DNA of 18,475 nucleotides, from contig NZ_JAUDRJ010000001.1 of the NCBI RefSeq assembly GCF_030382115.1, forward strand, positions 118,174 to 136,648, given 5' to 3'. The notes under the pieces were generated by a model, which saw nothing but the letters and a program-made list of their open reading frames with translations, made no database searches and had not been told where the DNA came from. Source of the DNA: Nostoc sp. GT001 (GTDB taxonomy: Bacteria > Cyanobacteriota > Cyanobacteriia > Cyanobacteriales > Nostocaceae). The position numbers and the translations under genes are program-made. Of this stretch, positions 15,244 to 18,475 are shown piece after piece (within the stretch, counting starts at the first letter, position 1; each line of letters opens with the position of its first letter).

Positions 15244-15432
15244 GTGAGTAAACGAATTAACATCACCTTACCCGATTCTGTATTAGATGATCTGGAGTGG
15301 TGGGCACAATTCCAAGGACGGCCTACCGCTAATCTTGCTGCTTTTCTGATTGAGATGTCTATCAAAGAAGCAAAGGATAAGGGGATATTTCCTGATAAAA
15401 CAGACTCTAATGACAATGTTCTAAAAAAGTAA
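15244..15432 (+). CDS. CopG-type ribbon-helix-helix protein
   Basis: A 62-residue protein with the ribbon-helix-helix pattern: N-terminal beta strand SKRINITLPDSVLDDLEWWA (residues 2-21), then a turn (GRPTANLAAF) and helix 2 (LIEMSIKEAKDKGI). Such proteins bind DNA as dimers and often act as repressors or antitoxins. It starts with GTG and has no clear ribosome binding site. It is inside the transposon, divergent from tnsAB, and no toxin partner follows it. The likely role is repression of transposition genes, inferred from position. Confidence 0.75.
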   Translation: MSKRINITLPDSVLDDLEWWAQFQGRPTANLAAFLIEMSIKEAKDKGIFPDKTDSNDNVLKK

Positions 15433-15478
15433 GAGTTTCCTTGAGTTATTGATTTTTATGAAAACTAACTTGGACTCA

Positions 15479-15527
15479 CAGAAATCTTATGCTTCCAATT
15501 TGGGCTTTCGGAAAAGTTATGCTTCTA
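15479..15527 (+). repeat. Right-end internal TnsB-like repeats R3 and R2
   Basis: R3 (15479-15498) is CAGAAATCTTATGCTTCCAA and R2 (15509-15527) is CGGAAAAGTTATGCTTCTA. Both are direct repeats of the terminal right site and face the right terminus, as expected for TnsB sites in a Tn7-like end. The apparent open frame across this stretch is only a by-product of the repeats. Confidence 0.75.
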
Positions 15528-15608
15528 GTCACTTAAAGATAAGCGTCATCATCCAACATGAACATAAGGGTTATAGAGTTTTTCACAGAAATGTTATTGT
15601 TCCACTGG

Positions 15609-15633
15609 CGGAAAAGTTATCCTTCCAGTGACA
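15609..15633 (-). repeat. Right terminal inverted repeat of Tn7-like element (site R1)
   Basis: Ends CTTCCAGTGACA, preceded by CGGAAAAGTTATC. It matches the complement of the left end with one internal mismatch. ACA is the conserved Tn7-type terminus, and the target duplication CTAGC follows immediately. Confidence 0.9.
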
Positions 15634-15638
15634 CTAGC
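15634..15638. repeat. Target-site duplication CTAGC, right copy
   Basis: Direct copy of 9448-9452 immediately outside the right terminus ACA. Confidence 0.9.
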
Positions 15639-15877
15639 TGTTGCTGTTGAGTCAAGCGCTGTTGCGGTTGCAAAATTAGTTCGCCGTTGTAGTAGGTTGC
15701 GCCTTCTGGCTCCCACAGTTCCTCTGGTTCGGCGTTGGGGTCTTCTCGAAAATCTAGGCAACTGTTACCGTCTACCCCCGTCGGATGTACGACACAGATG
15801 ATGTGGGGGTTATGGGCGTAAAGGAAACAGCGATCGCACTCTGGTAATTTCGGCATAGTACCAGTGTATTGCCACAA
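15634..15877 (-). pseudogene. 5' part of a cysteine-rich gene split by the transposon
   Basis: Start and N-terminal two thirds of a small cyanobacterial protein of unknown function: MPKLPECDRCFLYAHNPHII, then CVVHPTGVDGNSCLDFRE and ELWEPEGATYYNGELILQPQ. The likely native start is the ATG at 15856 (MPKLPECDRC) rather than the one at 15877. The frame now runs five codons into the transposon end (VSLEG) and stops. Joined to 9308-9447 it gives 127 codons from the first ATG, with Cys pairs at both ends (CDRC...CVVH and CPQCG...CECGW), which suggests metal binding. Two HIP1 sites lie at its 5' end and just upstream. Confidence 0.85.
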
Positions 15878-15963
15878 AACAGCGATCGCTCGACTGAGTG
15901 CAACTTTTCCTCTAAGAAGTATCGAAACTGCATTACTGACCGAGGAGTAATTTTGATTTACTT

Positions 15964-16983
15964 TTAATAGTTACCAACTCCAAATTGTTTAAGCTGTTGT
16001 CTCAATTCATACTTGTTACCATCTGGTAAGATAGCACCTGTCAAGTCGGCATCAGTTAAATCAGTACCATTTAAGTTCGCATTTGTTAAATCGGTGTTAC
16101 GCAGATCGGCATTGCTAAGGTCGGCATTGCTTAAGTCAGTATTTTTAAGAATGGCATTTTTAAGAATAGCACTTTTGAAGCAAGCACTAGGCAAAAAGCG
16201 TCCGCTCAAGTCGGCATTTTGTAAGTCAGCGCAGTATAGCAGAACTTCAGCATCAACACAACCTGATAATGTTGGTAATGCTTTCTTGATTCTTTTTATA
16301 ATGCGTGAATCGGTAAGACTTAAGTTAGCGTTACTTAATTTTGCGTAACCTAATTTAGCACCCTTGAGTTTAACATTATTTAAGTTGGCATTAGTCAATT
16401 CAGCCTGTTCTAAATTCAACTCACCTATCAATCCTACGTCACTTAGAAATCGAATGATGCGTCCTTTGCGTTCTCCGTCTTTATCTAGCCTGCGTAGTAT
16501 TGATAAAGTACACGCGCGCGCTGCGTCTAGTAATGCATTTAGTTTAGGGTCTTTGAAATTCGTATCTTCTTGTTTTTTAGTAATTAACAGTTTTAGTTCT
16601 TTGTCTATAAGTAGTTCTGAAATATGTTTGAAGTAAGCCAGCATCGCTTCTTCACGAGAAGTAATATCAACTTGTTGTTTTTCACTACGCTGAAATTGGT
16701 ACAACACAATTGGAATCGCAAGTGTACCAGCCAGCCCTAACCAGTCCCAAAGTGTTTTACCTGATTGAAAATGCTCAGTAGTTTTTGTAAGTTTAACAAT
16801 TTTTCCATCTCTAGGATTAATTACCTCTTCTACAGTTACTGATTTATTAGAGTCGGCACCGAATCCAACCCAATTCACTCGGTACAATACAGGAAGAACT
16901 GCAATAGCTCCAGCAATAGCTAGCACTATTATTAGTAGCTTACGCTTTGTGTTCCAGCCATTCAGAGGTTCTTGCACGCTCAT
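15964..16983 (-). CDS. Membrane-anchored pentapeptide-repeat protein
   Basis: A 339-residue protein with two hydrophobic segments, LLIIVLAIAGAIAVLPVLY (about 16-34) and LWDWLGLAGTLAIPIVLYQF (about 78-97), then a helical cytosolic region. Two blocks of pentapeptide repeats (A-D/N-L-x-x) follow: about 193-222 (LNLEQAELTNANLNNVKLKG) and about 250-320 (ADLQNADLSG...NTDLSNADLSNADLRNTDLT), separated by a basic insert RIIKRIKK. Such repeats form a right-handed beta helix. These proteins are very common in cyanobacteria and most have no known function. It appears to be a single gene, unrelated to the transposon. Confidence 0.85.
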   Translation of the reverse strand: MSVQEPLNGWNTKRKLLIIVLAIAGAIAVLPVLYRVNWVGFGADSNKSVTVEEVINPRDGKIVKLTKTTEHFQSGKTLWDWLGLAGTLAIPIVLYQFQRSEKQQVDITSREEAMLAYFKHISELLIDKELKLLITKKQEDTNFKDPKLNALLDAARACTLSILRRLDKDGERKGRIIRFLSDVGLIGELNLEQAELTNANLNNVKLKGAKLGYAKLSNANLSLTDSRIIKRIKKALPTLSGCVDAEVLLYCADLQNADLSGRFLPSACFKSAILKNAILKNTDLSNADLSNADLRNTDLTNANLNGTDLTDADLTGAILPDGNKYELRQQLKQFGVGNY

Positions 16984-17309
16984 AGTCGGTAACTCTCATG
17001 AATACACATATATTTATATTGATTCGGGTAGTACCTAATTCCTGATAAATAACTAGAACTTACGCACGCTCACAAAAATACTATCTTGTGTATTAACGGA
17101 AGTTGGTTGTTTCAAGCTTTTGACGACCAACTTCACATAGAGAGCTTTTATGGGCAATCGCCCTTAAGGCGACTTGTCAACGTTGCCGCAAATAATATTA
17201 GCGCCTACCTAAATATAGGTAAGCGCTATTGTTTTATTTCAATTCAGGGAGAAAATATAGTGAAATGAGGGGACTGATTTTTACGATTAATTAATTCCAA
17301 TTTGGTTGA
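16984..17309. other. Intergenic region with hairpin, no gene seen
   Basis: No convincing gene; a 60-codon plus-strand frame here has no protein character. A near-perfect inverted repeat AGCGCCTACCT/AGGTAAGCGCT (17200-17227, loop AAATAT) is followed on the plus strand by ATTGTTTTATTT. It resembles an intrinsic terminator on that strand, although no gene leads into it. It may also be a copy of a dispersed palindromic repeat. Confidence 0.4.
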
Positions 17310-17621
17310 TTACAAAGCACTGCGGCTAGTTAACGCGTTCCACAAGAAGACTGCGACAATTGCACCAAGAACTGCTACCGCGATACCGGGAATGCTAAGA
17401 GTTGAAGCTGCTAGAGTAAAGGTTCCTGTATTGAAGAATACACCCAGACTGCCACCAACAAAAGCACCGATGATTCCTAATAAGATTGTTCCGAGAATTC
17501 CGCCACCTTGATGACCGGGGTAGATAGCCTTGGCAATAGCACCAGCAATTAGACCTAAAACAATCCAAGCAAGAATATTCATTGTTTTAATTTGATAGAC
17601 GTTTTTTACTGACAAATACAC
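17310..17621 (-). CDS. GlsB/YeaQ/YmgE-family small membrane protein
   Basis: A small hydrophobic protein of the transglycosylase-associated (GlsB/YeaQ/YmgE) family: WIVLGLIAGAIAKAIYPG, then GGGILGTILLGIIGAFVGG and a third hydrophobic segment (IAVAVLGAIVAVFLWNAL). Three membrane helices with Gly-rich faces are typical, and members are often stress-induced, but their biochemical role is unclear. The true start is probably the internal ATG at 17582 (MNILAWIV, 90 residues), the family's usual N-terminus; the 13 residues before it do not fit. Confidence 0.88.
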   Translation of the reverse strand: MYLSVKNVYQIKTMNILAWIVLGLIAGAIAKAIYPGHQGGGILGTILLGIIGAFVGGSLGVFFNTGTFTLAASTLSIPGIAVAVLGAIVAVFLWNALTSRSAL

Positions 17622-18373
17622 AATAGCAATCTAAATATTGACATTCAATCTACCAACAGAACCAACTATTAATAGCCTTGAGGATGAATACTATTACTTC
17701 TGGTGATATACCCCATAACTGAAATGGATAATCAATAAAAAAACTCCTAGTTGGTCTAAAACCAGGAGCTGATAAATTCTTTGCTTGATAATTGCAGTAT
17801 ATGCATTTCTAATGATTTATCTCATCTACTTTAAGAATCAAGATAAGTTTGAAAGCAGAATATTAATTTGATAAGGTAAAGCATAGCTAAACTGCCAAAA
17901 GTACGGATTTATACAAAATTAATCTAGATATTCACTGTATTCGCTTTTCCGGGATTTAGGGCAATATTTCTCCAGAATCGAGTAAATAATTGACTGTACC
18001 AGAATTTGGAGTGCTGACAACAGGTGGATGATTCACCATTAAGTGCAGTTGCGAATCTGACTTCTACCGTGCAATACAAAACTGCCCTAGACCAAAGCTA
18101 GAGAGGTTTTTGATAAAAATAAATATATAGGAGACAATTAATGTTGTCCCCAGTTAATGCATAGTGAATACCTTTATAGAACCCATTTGATATCTATACA
18201 GAAGGGCAATCGAATTTGGCTGAACTACGAGCTAAGTTACAAATTTTATAGATTGATCGTCAGGATTTTTTTCTTGCTTTTTTTGTCGCTAAACACGACT
18301 GTATTGTAGGGTAATGTATCCGTTAAGAGCGGAATTGGCAGCCTAAAACTGGGGCTTTTATGATCGAGTTCGC
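17622..18373. other. Long gap with no convincing gene
   Basis: About 750 bases. A minus-strand terminator lies at 17733-17768. A 27-codon minus-strand frame (17956-18039, MVNHPPVVSTPNSGTVNYLL to GEILP) looks more protein-like than chance and may be a small gene or remnant. On the plus strand a good ribosome binding site AGGAGA (18129-18134) precedes an ATG opening a 7-codon frame (MLSPVNA, 18141-18164), which could be a leader peptide or the 5' stub of a lost gene. Nothing else is supported. Confidence 0.4.
17733..17768 (-). terminator. Intrinsic terminator on the minus strand
   Basis: Read on the minus strand: stem CTCCTGGTT, loop TTAGACC, stem AACTAGGAG (9 pairs with one G-U), followed by seven T. 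This is a good Rho-independent terminator for a transcript arriving from the right. No sizeable minus-strand gene lies between it and 18374, so the transcript it serves may be a small RNA or the 27-codon frame. Confidence 0.6.
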
Positions 18374-18475
18374 CTACCGTTCAATGATCCATCGTGTTGC
18401 AATTGGGACAAATTCTGCTTTGCCTTGGGCTGCTTTTTCGGCTTTCGTCGGCTTAGGTGCAAGTTGACTTCTATC
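18374..18475 (-). pseudogene. 3' fragment of a probable DDE transposase
   Basis: The minus-strand frame enters from the right edge and reads QLAPKPTKAEKAAQ, then KAEFVPIATRWIIER, and stops at TAG (18374-18376). The RWIIER segment matches the catalytic Glu region (RWVVERTFAWL) of IS5-like transposases. The frame stops right after that Glu, where a functional enzyme continues for some 40 residues. It therefore looks truncated. The rest of the gene is outside the window, so the family call is tentative. Confidence 0.5.

Larger units (their letters stand above)
9453..15633. mobile_element. Complete Tn7-like transposon (tnsAB-tnsC-tniQ)
   Basis: A 6181-bp element starting TGTCACTGGAAG and ending with the near-complement CTTCCAGTGACA (the first 12 bases match perfectly), flanked by CTAGC on both sides. 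It contains a minus-strand operon of a TnsA-TnsB fusion, a TnsC ATPase and a TnsD-like TniQ, plus a divergent CopG-type gene. Each end region contains three copies of a 17-19-bp repeat, probably TnsB sites. Its insertion split a 127-codon gene that is restored exactly on excision. No cas gene, CRISPR repeat or unrelated cargo is present. No HIP1 site occurs inside it, in contrast with six in the other 12.3 kb, which fits recent arrival. All genes look intact, so it may be active. Confidence 0.93.

Noticed and set aside
15449..15631. 60-codon open frame at the right end of the transposon
   Set aside because: It is created by the repeated end sites (SQKSYASNLGFRKSYASS reflects R3 and R2) and ends inside the terminal repeat; no ribosome binding site or protein character.
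9453..15633. CRISPR-associated transposon (CAST)
   Set aside because: The gene set is compatible with TnsAB-type CASTs, but no Cas12k, Cascade gene, CRISPR repeat array or tracrRNA-like region is seen between the two ends, and there is only one TniQ, of large TnsD-like size.
16013..16636. Plus-strand open frames of 111 and 90 codons
   Set aside because: They are antisense shadows of the pentapeptide-repeat gene; the repetitive SALLKSA pattern mirrors its repeats.
17086..17268. 60-codon plus-strand frame before the GlsB-like gene
   Set aside because: It is interrupted by the hairpin at 17200-17227, lacks a ribosome binding site and shows no family features.

Overview
The window most resembles a filamentous heterocyst-forming cyanobacterium (Nostoc/Anabaena type). 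The evidence is: six copies of the palindrome GCGATCGC (HIP1) in the non-mobile parts; a short interspersed repeat near the left edge of a kind I associate with Nostocales; a NucA-type nuclease with a NuiA-type inhibitor; an SLH plus DUF3370-like protein; and a PEP-CTERM protein. It is an accessory region made of small defence or toxin-antitoxin-like genes, envelope and secreted proteins, and several mobile elements.

Left part (1-2391): an antitoxin-like gene followed by a VapC-type PIN toxin cut short after 33 codons; an unrecognised 148-residue protein; and a two-gene unit of a 79-residue protein overlapping an HNH endonuclease. Next come two minus-strand genes (2392-4075): a PEP-CTERM exported protein and a membrane-anchored calcineurin-like metallophosphoesterase. 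An intact IS630-family insertion (4063-5252, TA duplication) sits directly upstream of the phosphoesterase. On the plus strand (5589-8576) lie an SLH/DUF3370-like surface protein and a lipoprotein-type NucA nuclease, which converges on a minus-strand NuiA-type inhibitor.

The main discovery is a complete Tn7-like transposon, 9453-15633 (6181 bp). It carries a TnsA-TnsB fusion, a TnsC ATPase and one large TnsD-like TniQ in a tight minus-strand operon, plus a divergent 62-residue CopG-type protein. Its ends are TGTCACTGG...CCAGTGACA, each end region holds three copies of a 17-19-bp repeat (probable TnsB sites), and it is flanked by a 5-bp duplication CTAGC. Removing the element and one CTAGC copy restores an in-frame 127-codon gene for a cysteine-rich protein, so both ends are known to the base. 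It has no cas genes, no CRISPR array and no other cargo. In the left end, two of the three repeats point the opposite way from the terminal one, so the first two form a long hairpin.

Just beyond the left end is a segment resembling a piece of a group II intron or an IscB-associated (HEARO/omega) RNA, then the 3' end of a broken gene whose stop overlaps the start of the inhibitor gene.

Right part (15964-18475): a two-TM pentapeptide-repeat protein; a GlsB/YeaQ-type membrane protein; about 750 bases without a convincing gene but with a good minus-strand terminator; and, at the right edge, the 3' piece of a probable DDE transposase.
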